64,000 bases of DNA from Sphingomonas liriopis (GTDB lineage: Bacteria > Pseudomonadota > Alphaproteobacteria > Sphingomonadales > Sphingomonadaceae): NCBI RefSeq assembly GCF_024211255.1, contig NZ_JAMLDY010000008.1:1-64000 (forward strand). Direction: 5' to 3'. The first letter of the stretch is position 1, and each line of letters opens with the position of its first letter. Made by a program: the position numbers and the translations under genes. Of this stretch, positions 24,899 through 34,326 are shown piece by piece. The notes beneath the pieces are model-generated. The model saw only the letters and a program-made list of their open reading frames with translations. It searched no databases and was not told where the DNA came from.

Positions 24899-25984
24899 CT
24901 AGTGCCCCGACCGCCGCCACGCCCCACGCGCCAGCCGCCCGAGCAGCGCCGGCAGCCCCGGCCGCACCAGCAGCCAGTCGCGGATCGCCGGCCCCTTGTC
25001 GGCGCCGATCACCTGCTTGTAGCCGCTGTCGCCCGCGCCCCAGTCGACCCGGGTGATGCCGCGACCCAGCGCCTCGACGAGGTTGCGATAATAGAGCAAC
25101 TTCCCCGGCGAATGCTTGGCATAGGCGGGGTCATAGCTGTTGGCGATCGCATATTTCAGATCACCCGCATCGAGATCGAACGAAAACGCCGCCGGCCGAC
25201 CGTCGATCGTCAGCAATGCCGCACGCAGCATCCCCGCGACCACCGGATCCGCCGCCGCCGCGCGCCAGAAGGCACCGTGGCCGGTCGTGGTGAACTTCGC
25301 ATCGGAACCGTCGGTGCGCGCCGCGATCCAGCTCGCCTCCTCGACCCCCGCCAGCGCATCGAACGCCGCCGGCCAGTCGCCCCCGTTGAGGAACCGCCAG
25401 TCCGGCACGCCATGCCCGGCGAGATGCTTTTCGTGAAAGCGGTTCTTGCGCAGCGTCGATCCGCGCGGCCACGTCCCCTCGGCCTGCAACGCGGCCATGT
25501 TGAGCAGCCAGCTGTCCGCGACGAACCGGTCGAGCACCGCCCACCCGGCGGCCCGCGCCGCCGCGATCAGCGGCATCGCCGCCGGATCGTCGTCATAGAC
25601 CGGCCCGATGCGCAGCACGTTGACCGCCCCCGCCAGCGTCGCCAGCGCCGCCTTCAGCGTCCCCTCGCCCGCATCCACGGCGAGCGGAAAGCTGCGGAAC
25701 GGCCAGTACGACCCCGGCACCGCCGCCGCCCGCGCGATCGCCGGCCCGATCCCCACGAAGGGCAGCGCCAGCGTCGGCTCGCCGTCCTCCTCGACCAGCA
25801 GCGTCCGCGCCTGTCCGCCATAGGCGCCGAGCGCCGCCGCGAACCAGCCGTAGCGCAGGAAACCATGCGCCGGCGCCGCCCGCGCCGCGACCGTATCGAT
25901 CGCCGCGGCGAGGCCATCGGCGAGATGGCCGCGGGCGACCGGCGGCAGCCGCTGGAAATCGGCGAGGAGCATCGGTTTGGTCAC
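24899..25984 (-). CDS. FemAB/CelD-like GNAT acyltransferase
   Basis: About 361 residues from a GTG at 25984 (VTKPML); an ATG at 25972 is equally possible, as neither has a good ribosome site. The C-terminal half holds a BioF2/GNAT-like domain: STLRKNRFHEKHL, AFSFDLDAGDLKYAIANSYD, the pair KHSPGKLLYYRNL and DWGAGDSGYKQVIG. The family N-acylates amino groups in cell-wall or exopolysaccharide synthesis. The conserved SPG plus DxGxGxxxYK pattern is complete. Divergent from the DUF2721 gene by 96 bp. Confidence 0.8.
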   Translation of the reverse strand: MTKPMLLADFQRLPPVARGHLADGLAAAIDTVAARAAPAHGFLRYGWFAAALGAYGGQARTLLVEEDGEPTLALPFVGIGPAIARAAAVPGSYWPFRSFPLAVDAGEGTLKAALATLAGAVNVLRIGPVYDDDPAAMPLIAAARAAGWAVLDRFVADSWLLNMAALQAEGTWPRGSTLRKNRFHEKHLAGHGVPDWRFLNGGDWPAAFDALAGVEEASWIAARTDGSDAKFTTTGHGAFWRAAAADPVVAGMLRAALLTIDGRPAAFSFDLDAGDLKYAIANSYDPAYAKHSPGKLLYYRNLVEALGRGITRVDWGAGDSGYKQVIGADKGPAIRDWLLVRPGLPALLGRLARGAWRRSGH

Positions 25985-26080
25985 GGGGTCCGCGCTTAGC
26001 GGCGATGCGTTACCAACCGGTGCAGATTGCGATCGGCCGTGCCCCCTTTCGCCCGCCCCGATCCGCCCTATGCTGGCGCC

Positions 26081-26530
26081 ATGCCGACCTTCTTCCAGGT
26101 GTCTGCGATCGCGCAGACGATCCAGCTGTCGCTCGCCCCGGTGTTCATGCTGGCGGCGATCGGCCAGATCCTCAACGTCCTCGCCGGCCGCCTCGCCCGC
26201 GTGATCGACCGCGCGCGCAAGCTCGAGGAGCGCATCCCCGACGCCGAAGGTCCGGAGCGCATCCGCCACGTCTGGGAGCTGAAGCTGCTCGACGAACGCA
26301 TGTCGATCATCAACGCCGCGCTGTTCCTCGCGGTGTCGAGCGCGGTGATGGCGTGCATCGTCATCGCGATGCTGTTCGTCGCCAACCTCGGCCAGTTCCA
26401 CATCGGCACCTGGATCGCGCTGATCTTCATCCTCGCGGTCGCGCTGCTGATCTGCTGCCTCAGCGCCTTCATGTGGGAGGTGCGCGTGTCCCTGCGCGCG
26501 ATCCACGTCCGCAAGGAAATCCTGTCATGA
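26081..26530 (+). CDS. DUF2721 family membrane protein
   Basis: 149 residues. SAIAQTIQLSLAPVFMLAAI at the N-terminus, the charged cytoplasmic segment RLARVIDRARKLEERI, and two further helices (LAVSSAVMACIVIAMLFVAN and WIALIFILAVALLICCLSAF) match DUF2721. Function unknown. Its stop overlaps the next start by four bases. Confidence 0.8.
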   Translation: MPTFFQVSAIAQTIQLSLAPVFMLAAIGQILNVLAGRLARVIDRARKLEERIPDAEGPERIRHVWELKLLDERMSIINAALFLAVSSAVMACIVIAMLFVANLGQFHIGTWIALIFILAVALLICCLSAFMWEVRVSLRAIHVRKEILS

Positions 26531-26940
26531 CCGTCACGACGGAACGCCGCCTGCTGCAGGCAGTCGTCGCGCTCGCCTGTTTCGTCCCCTTGAGCGTCGG
26601 CGGGCAGAGCGTGCTGCACGGGCCGGGCTTCCTCGGCCATCCGCCGGTGATCCCGACCGACCTCGACAGCCATTTCCGCTACATATCGGGGATCTTCCTC
26701 GCGGTGGGCGTGGCGTTCGCGAGCTGCGTCCCGCGGATCGAGACGACCGGCCCGCGCTTCCGCCTGCTCGGCGCGCTGGTGGTTGCGGGCGGCCTGTCGC
26801 GCGTCGTCTCGCTGATCGCGGTCGGCGCGCCGTCGACGGGGCATTTGTTTGGTTTCTTCATGGAACTGGGCGCGGTGCCATTGCTGATGCTTTGGCAGGC
26901 AAGCTTCGCGCGGCGGTGGGCGGCGGCGCTTCCGTCCTAA
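26527..26940 (+). CDS. DUF4345 family membrane protein
   Basis: 137 residues with four membrane helices. HFRYISGIFLAVGVAFASCV and LGALVVAGGLSRVVSLIAVG match the DUF4345 pattern of small four-helix proteins. It overlaps the DUF2721 gene by ATGA, so both are made from one message. Function unknown. Confidence 0.78.
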   Translation: MTVTTERRLLQAVVALACFVPLSVGGQSVLHGPGFLGHPPVIPTDLDSHFRYISGIFLAVGVAFASCVPRIETTGPRFRLLGALVVAGGLSRVVSLIAVGAPSTGHLFGFFMELGAVPLLMLWQASFARRWAAALPS

Positions 26941-26941
26941 A

Positions 26942-27030
26942 CCCGTTCGCCCTGAGCCTGTCGAAGGGCACCTCTCCACCAGCGTTACGCTCGCGGAAAA
27001 CAGGGCTTCGACAGGCTCAGCCCGAACGGA
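26942..27030. repeat. Inverted pair of repeat family A
   Basis: CCTGAGCCTGTCGAAGGG and GCTTCGACAGGCTCAGCC face each other across about 45 bases between convergent genes. Confidence 0.85.
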
Positions 27031-27054
27031 CGTATTGGTCAGTGCGCCACCGCG

Positions 27055-28629
27055 TCACCGCCCCTCCAGTCCGGCCCCCACGTCCGCCTGCGCCAGATAC
27101 CGTGGCGCCCGTCGCGCCTGCGCGCGCTGTTCGTAGGCATAGCCCGCGCCCAGCACCGCCGCCTCGCCATTCTTCGTCGCGATGAACGACAGGCCGACCG
27201 GCAGCCCCTTCACCAGCCCCATCGGCACCGTCAGATTGGGATAGCCCGCGATCGCCGGCAGCTCCGACGACGATGGCCCGTTATACTGATCGCCATAGAC
27301 CGGGTCGCTCAGCCACGCCCCCGCATAGGTCGGCTCGACCAGCAGCGCCGCCCCCGCGCTGCGCAACATGCCGTCGATCGCCTCGCTCGCCTGGCGGAGC
27401 GATTTCGTCCGCGCCGCCTTGTAGGCGGGATCGCCCAACCCCCTGGTCTTCGCGGCCTCCTCGAAGATCTCCTGCGCGAAGAACGGCATCTCGTCGGCCG
27501 CATGCGCGCGGTTGAAGGCGATCAGCTGGTCGAGGGTGCGCGCCGTCACCGCCGGCGGCGTGGTCGCGAGATAGGCGTCGAGATCGGTCTTCAATTCGGT
27601 CTTGAGCACCATGAACTCGGCATCGCCGATGCCGTCGAGCTTGGGCGCCTTCACCTCGACCAGCACCGCGCCCGCGGTCTTGAGCACCGCCAGCGCCGCG
27701 TCGTAGCGCGCGACCAGATCCGCCGACATGCCCTCCGGCCGCAGCACCGCGACGCGCACGCCCGACAGTGCACTGACCGACAGTCCCGCGGCATAATCCC
27801 GCAGCACCGCCCCCGCGGTCGCCGGATCGGCAGGATCGGCGCCGACCATCGCGGAGAACAGGATCGCGACGTCGCGCACGCTGCGCGCCATCGGTCCCGG
27901 CGTATCCTGCGAATGGCTGATCGGCACGACATGGGTGCGGCTGACCAGCCCGATCGACGGCTTCAGCCCGACCAGCCCGTTGATCGACGACGGGCACACC
28001 ACCGATCCGTCGGTCTCCGTCCCCACCGCCGCCGCGGCGAAGCTCGCCGCCACCGCCGCGCCCGATCCGCTCGACGATCCGCAGGCGGTACGATCGATCG
28101 CATAGGGGTTGCGCACCAGCCCGCCGACCGCGCTCCACCCGCTCATCGCGTGGCTGGAGCGGATGTTGGCCCATTCCGACAGGTTGGTCTTGCCGAGGAT
28201 CACCGCCCCCGCCGCGCGCAGCCGCGCCACCACCGGCGCGTCGCGACGGGTGATATTGTCCTTCAGCGCGAGGCTGCCCGCGGTCGTCGCCATCGCGTCC
28301 GCGGTCTCGATATTGTCCTTGATGAGCACCGGCACGCCGTGCAGTGGCCCCCGGATGCGCCCCGCGCGGCGTTCGTCGTCCAGCGCCTTCGCCTGTGCCA
28401 ACGCCTGCGGGTTCACCGCGATGACGCTGCGCAAGCCTGGCCCCTTGCGATCCATCGCGGCGATTCGGTCGAGATAGGCGCGGGTCAGCGCGACGCTCGA
28501 CGCCTTGCCCGCCGTCATCAACGCCTGCACCTGTTCCAGCGACACTTCCTCGACCGTGACCTTGCGCGCGAACGCCGGCGCGGCGGGCAAGGCGAGCCCC
28601 AGCAGAAACCCCAAAAATATCCGGCGCAT
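27055..28629 (-). CDS. Exported amidase (amidase signature family)
   Basis: 524 residues. The start at 28629 is preceded by AGGGGG and gives the signal peptide MRRIFLGFLLGLALPAAPAFA. The Ser-Ser-Lys triad is visible: Lys in PVLIKDNIET, the first Ser in GTETDGSVVCPSS, and the nucleophilic Ser region in TACGSSSGSGAAVAAS. The C-terminus (GLPVGLSFIATKNGEAAVL) is typical. The signal peptide and the SRNPYAIDR-like loop resemble secreted peptide or aryl amidases rather than GatA. Substrate unknown. Confidence 0.9.
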   Translation of the reverse strand: MRRIFLGFLLGLALPAAPAFARKVTVEEVSLEQVQALMTAGKASSVALTRAYLDRIAAMDRKGPGLRSVIAVNPQALAQAKALDDERRAGRIRGPLHGVPVLIKDNIETADAMATTAGSLALKDNITRRDAPVVARLRAAGAVILGKTNLSEWANIRSSHAMSGWSAVGGLVRNPYAIDRTACGSSSGSGAAVAASFAAAAVGTETDGSVVCPSSINGLVGLKPSIGLVSRTHVVPISHSQDTPGPMARSVRDVAILFSAMVGADPADPATAGAVLRDYAAGLSVSALSGVRVAVLRPEGMSADLVARYDAALAVLKTAGAVLVEVKAPKLDGIGDAEFMVLKTELKTDLDAYLATTPPAVTARTLDQLIAFNRAHAADEMPFFAQEIFEEAAKTRGLGDPAYKAARTKSLRQASEAIDGMLRSAGAALLVEPTYAGAWLSDPVYGDQYNGPSSSELPAIAGYPNLTVPMGLVKGLPVGLSFIATKNGEAAVLGAGYAYEQRAQARRAPRYLAQADVGAGLEGR

Positions 28630-28753
28630 GGAACCCCCTGTCATGTCGAAGCGATGCTAGCGGGGCATCGAGCCGGCGCAAGCGGCAGCGATGTCGCATT
28701 GACGCGTCGCGGAACCCGCGGCACGGCGATTGATTGATCGAGATCAAGACAGG

Positions 28754-29932
28754 ATGGTCGTGGCGCGCGCATTGAAGATCATCGGCGGGATCGTGCTGGG
28801 ATTGATCGTCCTCGTCGGCCTGACCGTGACGATCGTCCCCCGGTTCCTCGACCGCCTCTATTACGAGGGCGATGCCAGCGGTCATTACGATGGCGCACGC
28901 TTCTTCAACCCCGACGGCGATGCGGATACGCTGCGCATGCCGGCGGGCGGCAGCCGGGCGGGTTTCTTCTGGCGCTATCTCACCAAGAACGACGGCCGAC
29001 CGCCTTGGCCGACGAGCGTCGCGGTCATACCGTCCCGGCCGGCGGCGCGTGTCGAGGGCGAGCGGATGGTGGTGACCTGGATCGGCCATGCCAGCGTGCT
29101 GATCCAGACGCAGGGCCTCAACATCCTCACCGACCCGATCTACGCAGAGCACGCCGGCCCCTTCGGCCTCGGCCCGCAGCGCGTCGCCGGGCCGGGTGTG
29201 CGGTTCGAGGACCTACCGAAGATCGACCTCGTGCTGGTCAGCCACAACCATTACGACCACCTCGATCAGGCGGCGCTCGAGCGCCTCTGGCAACGCGACC
29301 GGCCGCGGATCGTCACCAGCCTCGGCAACGACAGCGTCATCGGCCAGACCGGCGCGAGCGCGACCGCGCTCGACTGGGGGCAACAGGCGAGCATCCGCCC
29401 CGGCGTCGCCGTCGCGGTGACGCGCAACCACCATTGGGGCAGCCGCTGGTTCACCGACCGCAACCGTGCGCTCTGGTCGAGCTTCGTCGTGCGCCTGCCG
29501 AGCGGCGGCAACGTCTTCTTCGCCGGCGACACCGGCTTCGGCGACGGGAAATGGCCGGCCGAGGCCGCAGCGCTCGGCCCGATCCGCTTCGCGATGATCC
29601 CGATCGGAGCGTTCCGCTTCGTCCCCGGCCAGATGTCGTCGGGCAGCCACGTCGGCCCAGCCGAGGCGGCGCTGATCCACCAGCGCCTCGGCGCGGCGCG
29701 GTCGATGGCGATCCACTGGGGGACGTTCCGCCTGTCGTACGAAGGCTATGATACGCCGCCGAAGATGCTGGCGGCGGCGATGCGCTGCACCGGCGGCAGC
29801 GGCTTCACCGCGGAACGGATCGGCGTGCCGTTCGACGTGCCGCCCTATGCCGTGCCGGTAGCGGGCAAGCCGATGGCACAGGCGGACATGCTCCGCTGCC
29901 TCGACACGCCCGCGGTGAAGGCGCTTCCCTAA
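28754..29932 (+). CDS. MBL-fold hydrolase, NAPE-PLD/UlaG-like, membrane-anchored
   Basis: About 392 residues. One N-terminal helix (IIGGIVLGLIVLVGLTVTIV) anchors it to the inner membrane. The metallo-beta-lactamase motif SHNHYDHLD binds the zinc pair; further ligands are in TRNHHWGSRW, FFAGDTGFGDG and AIHWGTFRLS. WIGHASVLIQTQGLNILTDP precedes the metal site as in N-acylphosphatidylethanolamine phospholipase D, so a phospholipid substrate is plausible. The start is uncertain: ATG 28754 has AGG directly before it, GTG 28760 is better spaced, and a TTG at 28730 is open. Confidence 0.85.
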   Translation: MVVARALKIIGGIVLGLIVLVGLTVTIVPRFLDRLYYEGDASGHYDGARFFNPDGDADTLRMPAGGSRAGFFWRYLTKNDGRPPWPTSVAVIPSRPAARVEGERMVVTWIGHASVLIQTQGLNILTDPIYAEHAGPFGLGPQRVAGPGVRFEDLPKIDLVLVSHNHYDHLDQAALERLWQRDRPRIVTSLGNDSVIGQTGASATALDWGQQASIRPGVAVAVTRNHHWGSRWFTDRNRALWSSFVVRLPSGGNVFFAGDTGFGDGKWPAEAAALGPIRFAMIPIGAFRFVPGQMSSGSHVGPAEAALIHQRLGAARSMAIHWGTFRLSYEGYDTPPKMLAAAMRCTGGSGFTAERIGVPFDVPPYAVPVAGKPMAQADMLRCLDTPAVKALP

Positions 29933-29935
29933 AAG

Positions 29936-30036
29936 CCCCTCCCCTTCAGGGGAGGGGTTGGGGCGGGGGAGTCACACACGCCAGTCTCGGTGAGACACCG
30001 CCCCACCCCCAACCCCTCCCCTGAAGGGGAGGGGCT
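29936..30036. repeat. Inverted pair of repeat family F
   Basis: AAGCCCCTCCCCTTCAGGGG plus GAGGGGTTGGGGCGGGG face the mirror copy across about 25 bases. It lies between convergent genes and could also end transcripts from either side. Confidence 0.85.
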
Positions 30037-30045
30037 TATTCAGCC

Positions 30046-30867
30046 TCAATCGACGAACGCGCGCTCGATCACATACGTCCCGGCCTTGGCGTTCGACCCT
30101 TCCTCGAATCCGATGCCATCCAGCATCGCCGCCGTCTCGCGGATCATCGCCATGCTCCCGCACAGCATGATCCGGTCGGTCTCCGGATCGAGCTTCTTCG
30201 CGCCCTGCACCGGATCGCCGAACAGCGCCGCGCTCTCGATCAGGTCGCCGATCCGCCCGGTGGTGCGGAACGGCTCGCGCGTCACCGTCGGGATGTAGTG
30301 GAACTGCGTCGCCGCCTCGTCCGACACCAGCGGGTCCTCCGCCAGCCGCGCCTGCAATTCGTCGTGATAGGCAAGGTCGCTGACCTGCCGCACCGAATGG
30401 ACCAGGATCACCTGATCGAACATGCCGTACACGTCGGGATCGCGCGCCAAGCTGAGGAACGGCGCGAGGCCGGTGCCGGTCGAGAAGAAGAACAGCCGCT
30501 TGCCGCCGACCAGCGCATCGGTGACGAGCGTGCCCGTCGGCTTCTTGCCCATATACACTTCGTCGCCCGGTTCGATTCTCTGCAGCTTCGACGTCAGCGG
30601 CCCGTCCTCGACCTTGATCGACAGGAACTCCAGCTCCTCGGCATAATGCGGGGACGCGATCGAATAGGCGCGCATGATCGGCTTGGCGCCCTCGCCATCG
30701 CCGTCGAGCCCGATCATCACGAACTCGCCCGACCGGAAGCGGAAGCTCTCCGGCCGCTCGACCGCGAAGCTGAACAATCGGTCGTTCCAGTGGCGCACCC
30801 ACAGCACCTTGACGTTCAGGAACGCCTTGGTCTCGGGCAGAGTCTTCGGGACACGGACGTCGGTCAT
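30046..30867 (-). CDS. fpr: Ferredoxin/flavodoxin-NADP reductase
   Basis: 273 residues. An FAD enzyme that moves electrons between NADPH and ferredoxin or flavodoxin, with roles in Fe-S assembly and oxidative stress. The FAD-binding [11 protein letters not shown], the TGTLVTDAL loop, the NADP motif [13 protein letters not shown] and the C-terminal ERAFVD are seen. The bacterial subclass (no plant-type C-terminal Tyr) is indicated by the Val-Asp end. ATG at 30867 is used; the frame is open to 30939 but unlike the family there. Confidence 0.92.
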   Translation of the reverse strand: MTDVRVPKTLPETKAFLNVKVLWVRHWNDRLFSFAVERPESFRFRSGEFVMIGLDGDGEGAKPIMRAYSIASPHYAEELEFLSIKVEDGPLTSKLQRIEPGDEVYMGKKPTGTLVTDALVGGKRLFFFSTGTGLAPFLSLARDPDVYGMFDQVILVHSVRQVSDLAYHDELQARLAEDPLVSDEAATQFHYIPTVTREPFRTTGRIGDLIESAALFGDPVQGAKKLDPETDRIMLCGSMAMIRETAAMLDGIGFEEGSNAKAGTYVIERAFVD

Positions 30868-30992
30868 GCGGATGGGGCTTCGGATCGTTTGCGAGAGGGT
30901 CGCATTATGAACCGCACGCCGCCGGGTCAACCAAAGCAAAGCTTGGGGATGTGTTGCCGAGCCTTGCCCGCCGCCCCATATCCGTTCCCGAT

Positions 30993-33191
30993 ATGGCCAT
31001 CCAGATCCGCACCAGCCTCGCCGAACCCGAAACCGGCGAAACCTTCATCCCCCACCGCCCGGCGCGGCCCGACAAGGTGGAGGGCGGTCGCCCGTTCAAG
31101 CTGGTCAGCGAATATAGCCCCAGCGGCGACCAGCCGACCGCGATCGCCGAGCTGACCGCGACCGCGCGCGGGGGCGAAAAGGATCAGGTGCTGTTGGGCG
31201 TCACCGGCTCGGGCAAGACCTTTACGATGGCCAAAGTCATCGAGGAACTGCAGCGCCCGGCGCTGATCCTCGCTCCGAACAAGATCCTCGCCGCGCAGCT
31301 CTATGGCGAGTTCAAGAGCTTCTTCCCGGAGAACGCGGTCGAATATTTCGTCAGTTACTACGATTACTACCAGCCCGAGGCGTATGTCGCGCGCTCGGAT
31401 ACCTATATCGAGAAGGAATCGTCGACCAACGAATCGATCGACCGGATGCGCCATTCGGCGACGCGCTCGCTGCTCGAACGCGACGACTGCATCATCGTCG
31501 CGAGCGTTTCGTGCCTGTACGGCATCGGTTCGGTCGAAACCTATTCGGCGATGATCTTCGACCTCAAGAAGGGCGCGACCGTCGACCAGCGTGAGATCGT
31601 CCGCAAGCTCGTCGCGCTGCAATACAAACGCAACGACGCCGCCTTCGCGCGCGGCAATTTCCGCGTGAAGGGCGACACGCTCGAAATCTTCCCGTCGCAT
31701 TACGAGGACAGCGCCTGGCGCATCTCGTTCTTCGGCGACGACATCGAGGACATCACCGAATTCGATCCGCTGACCGGCAAGAAGGTGGCGAGCCTCAACA
31801 GCGTGCGCGTTTACGCCAACAGCCATTACGTCACGCCCGGCCCGACGCTCAAACAGGCGGGCGACGCGATCAAGCACGAGCTCGCCGAACGGCTCAAGGA
31901 ACTGGTCGCCGAAGGCAAGCTGCTCGAGGCGCAGCGCCTCGAACAACGCACCAATTTCGACCTCGAAATGATCGCCGCCACCGGCAGCTGCGCCGGCATC
32001 GAAAACTACAGTCGATTTTTGACGGGTCGCCTCCCCGGCGAACCACCGCCCACGTTGTTCGAATACCTCCCCGAAAACGCTTTGCTGTTCGTCGACGAGA
32101 GCCACCAGACCGTACCGCAGATCGGCGCGATGGCGCGCGGCGATCACCGCCGCAAGATCACGCTCGCCGAATATGGCTTCCGCCTGCCGTCGTGCATCGA
32201 CAACCGGCCGTTGCGCTTCAACGAATGGGACGCGATGCGCCCGCAGACGGTCAGCGTCTCGGCGACGCCCGGCAATTGGGAGATGGAGCAGACCGGCGGC
32301 GTCTTCGCCGAACAGGTCATCCGCCCCACCGGCCTCATCGATCCGCCCGTCGAGATCAAGCCGGTCGAGGAACAGGTGCAGGACCTGATCCAGGAATGCC
32401 ACAAGACGACGGCACTCGGCTATCGCACGCTGGTGACGACGCTCACCAAGCGCATGTCCGAAGACCTCACCGAGTACATGCACGAAGCGGGCATCAAGGT
32501 CCGCTACATGCATAGCGACGTCGAGACGCTGGAGCGTATCGAGCTGATCCGCGACCTGCGCCTCGGCGTCTACGACGTGCTGATCGGCATCAACCTGCTG
32601 CGCGAGGGGCTCGACATCCCGGAATGCGGGCTGGTCGCGATCCTCGACGCCGACAAGGAGGGCTTCCTGCGTTCCGAGACGTCGCTGATCCAGACGATCG
32701 GCCGTGCCGCGCGCAACGTCGACGGCCGCGTCATCCTCTACGCCGACCGCATCACCGGCTCGATGGAGCGGGCGATGAACGAAACCGCGCGCCGCCGCGA
32801 AAAGCAGGAAGCGTACAACCTCGAGCACGGCATCACGCCGACGACGATCCGCCGCAACATCGGCGACATCATCGCGCATGTGAGCCAAGGCGATCAGGTC
32901 ACCGTACCGATCGACGAAGACCGCCCCCACATGGTCGGCCACAATCTGCGCGCGTACATCGAGGACCTCGAAAAGCGCATGCGCAAGGCCGCCAGCGACC
33001 TCGAATTCGAGGAAGCCGGCCGCCTGCGCGACGAGATCCGCCAGCTCGAAAACGAGGAACTCGGCCTGCCCGTCAACGAACAGAAAGCGCCGATCATGGG
33101 TCGCAGCAACGAGGGCAAGCCGGGGACGAGGAAGACCCGCTACGGCAAGTCGCAGAAGATGCGCATGGGCGGAAAGCGCGGAGGGCGGTAG
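30993..33191 (+). CDS. uvrB: Excinuclease ABC subunit B
   Basis: 732 residues. The helicase-like damage-verifying subunit of nucleotide excision repair. Walker [11 protein letters not shown] starts at residue 69. The beta-hairpin [11 protein letters not shown], motif [10 protein letters not shown], motif [11 protein letters not shown] and motif [11 protein letters not shown] are present. A C-terminal UVR domain ([20 protein letters not shown]) contacts UvrC. The last 45 residues form a basic tail ([19 protein letters not shown]). ATG at 30993 (MAIQIRTS) is the likely start. Confidence 0.97.
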   Translation: MAIQIRTSLAEPETGETFIPHRPARPDKVEGGRPFKLVSEYSPSGDQPTAIAELTATARGGEKDQVLLGVTGSGKTFTMAKVIEELQRPALILAPNKILAAQLYGEFKSFFPENAVEYFVSYYDYYQPEAYVARSDTYIEKESSTNESIDRMRHSATRSLLERDDCIIVASVSCLYGIGSVETYSAMIFDLKKGATVDQREIVRKLVALQYKRNDAAFARGNFRVKGDTLEIFPSHYEDSAWRISFFGDDIEDITEFDPLTGKKVASLNSVRVYANSHYVTPGPTLKQAGDAIKHELAERLKELVAEGKLLEAQRLEQRTNFDLEMIAATGSCAGIENYSRFLTGRLPGEPPPTLFEYLPENALLFVDESHQTVPQIGAMARGDHRRKITLAEYGFRLPSCIDNRPLRFNEWDAMRPQTVSVSATPGNWEMEQTGGVFAEQVIRPTGLIDPPVEIKPVEEQVQDLIQECHKTTALGYRTLVTTLTKRMSEDLTEYMHEAGIKVRYMHSDVETLERIELIRDLRLGVYDVLIGINLLREGLDIPECGLVAILDADKEGFLRSETSLIQTIGRAARNVDGRVILYADRITGSMERAMNETARRREKQEAYNLEHGITPTTIRRNIGDIIAHVSQGDQVTVPIDEDRPHMVGHNLRAYIEDLEKRMRKAASDLEFEEAGRLRDEIRQLENEELGLPVNEQKAPIMGRSNEGKPGTRKTRYGKSQKMRMGGKRGGR

Positions 33192-33216
33192 TCTTGTAGA
33201 GACGCTCTCTACAAGA
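33192..33216. promoter_or_regulatory. Perfect 11-bp-arm palindrome, likely HigA operator
   Basis: TCTTGTAGAGA and TCTCTACAAGA flank CGC, immediately after the uvrB stop and 57 bases before the toxin start. HigA-type antitoxins bind CTTGTA-N-TACAAG palindromes. No T-run follows, so a uvrB terminator is less likely, though the hairpin could do both. Confidence 0.65.
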
Positions 33217-33273
33217 TGACGGCGGTAACAGGTCTGGATTGCGGTGTTACGGGTCGGGTGAAAGGGCAAATCC

Positions 33274-33558
33274 ATGATCCGCAACTTCGCCGACGCCGAG
33301 ACCGAACGCGTATGGAACCGCGAGGGTAGCCGCAGACTGCCGCCGGATATTCAGCGTCCCGCGCTTCGCAAGCTCCGTCAGATCAACCGTATCGTCAAAC
33401 CGCACGACCTGCTCATCCCACCGGGAAATCGATTCGAGGAGTTGAAGGGCGACCGCAAGGGGACATATAGTATCCGCATCAACAACCAGTGGAGGATCAC
33501 CTTCCGCTGGGAGAACGGGAGCGCGATCGATGTCCGCATCGAGGATTATCATCGGTGA
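33274..33558 (+). CDS. higB: HigB-family toxin (RelE superfamily mRNA interferase)
   Basis: 94 residues. The fold-defining MIRNFADAETERVW start, the basic LRKLRQIN helix and the C-terminal strands YSIRINNQWRITFRWENG and VRIEDYHR match HigB, a ribosome-dependent mRNA nuclease. The conserved Asn-Gln-Trp-Arg-Ile and terminal Asp-Tyr-His are intact, suggesting an active toxin. The toxin is first in the operon, as is usual for HigBA, and overlaps the antitoxin gene by 29 bp. Confidence 0.92.
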   Translation: MIRNFADAETERVWNREGSRRLPPDIQRPALRKLRQINRIVKPHDLLIPPGNRFEELKGDRKGTYSIRINNQWRITFRWENGSAIDVRIEDYHR

Positions 33559-33850
33559 CGCCGAGCGGCTGCCCAATATCCATCCCGGGGAAATTCTTCG
33601 CGAGGACTTCCTGATCGGCAGCGAGATACCGGTTGCCGAAGTGGCCGCCGGCGCTGGCATAGCGTTCGATAAACTGGAGGCGCTGTTGGATGAACATGCG
33701 CCGATCGACGCCGAATCCGCCCTTCGTCTGGCACGCTATTTCGGCATGGACGAGAGCTTTTTCCTCGGTTTGCAGAACGATTACGATCTCGAAGAGGCCC
33801 GGCTGGCTTACCGGGCCGATCTCGATCGTATCGTGCGCCGCGCCGCTTAG
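33530..33850 (+). CDS. higA: HigA-family antitoxin
   Basis: 106 residues. NIHPGEILREDFL is the HigA signature, followed by a helix-turn-helix (VAEVAAGAGIAFDKLEALLD) and ALRLARYFGMDESFFLGLQ. It neutralises HigB and represses the operon, probably at the palindrome 33192-33216. The start lies inside the toxin gene, so the first residues are read from DNA coding both proteins. It ends 4 bases inside the convergent PRC-barrel gene. Confidence 0.92.
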   Translation: MSASRIIIGDAERLPNIHPGEILREDFLIGSEIPVAEVAAGAGIAFDKLEALLDEHAPIDAESALRLARYFGMDESFFLGLQNDYDLEEARLAYRADLDRIVRRAA

Positions 33851-34224
33851 CCCGTCGTCAGGTTCGCGCTGCTCACCCCGTAATAGCTCGCCACGCGATC
33901 GGCGTACGCCTGGTCGAACACCGGCGCGTTGTTCGCCCAGCTCGGCCCGCCTTCCAGCATGCGGCGGTCGATCGTCACCACGTACAGGTCGCGCACCGGA
34001 TCGAACTGCAGCAGTTCGAAGGGCAGCGGATAGAAGCTCTTGCCCATGCCCAGGAACCCGCCGAGGCTGAGCACCGCATGCGTCGAGCGGCCGCTACCCT
34101 TGTGGACCATCAGCGCATGGACCGAGCCCACCTGATCGCCGTCGCGGCTTTCGACCTTCAGCGAATGGGCGACGTTCGCCTGGGCGAGCAATTGGGTGGT
34201 GACGGTCTGGGTATCGGTCGACAT
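33847..34224 (-). CDS. PRC-barrel domain protein
   Basis: 125 residues, no signal peptide. Residues about 18-90 form a PRC-barrel: HSLKVESRDGDQVGSVHALM, HAVLSLGGFLGMGKSFYPLP and LLQFDPVRDLYVVTIDR. PRC-barrel proteins of this size are often stress-induced in alphaproteobacteria. An EcfG-type promoter (GGAACC-N16-GGTT on the minus strand, 34252-34277) ends 28 bp before the start, which supports control by the general stress response. Molecular role unknown. Confidence 0.82.
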   Translation of the reverse strand: MSTDTQTVTTQLLAQANVAHSLKVESRDGDQVGSVHALMVHKGSGRSTHAVLSLGGFLGMGKSFYPLPFELLQFDPVRDLYVVTIDRRMLEGGPSWANNAPVFDQAYADRVASYYGVSSANLTTG

Positions 34225-34251
34225 CGGATGCTCCTGTTTGTTACACCGGTG

Positions 34252-34277
34252 AACCGCCCGGCGCCCACGCCGGTTCC
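34252..34277 (-). promoter_or_regulatory. EcfG-type stress promoter for the PRC-barrel gene
   Basis: Read on the minus strand: GGAACC at 34277-34272, 16 bases, then GGTT at 34255-34252. This fits GGAAC-N16/17-GTT of sigma EcfG. It is placed 28 bp from the start codon. Confidence 0.65.
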
Positions 34278-34326
34278 ACGCCGCGGCGGGTTGAGGCGCC
34301 TGCCCGCTTCCCCCATAAGCCGCGGC

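Noticed and set aside
28711..28735. GGAACC before the NAPE-PLD-like gene as an EcfG-type promoter
   Set aside because: No GTT stands at the required 16-17 base spacing.
30927..33284. A long open frame on the minus strand across uvrB
   Set aside because: It mirrors uvrB codon by codon, has a composition dominated by Arg/Asp/Val typical of antisense frames in GC-rich DNA, and shows no domain.
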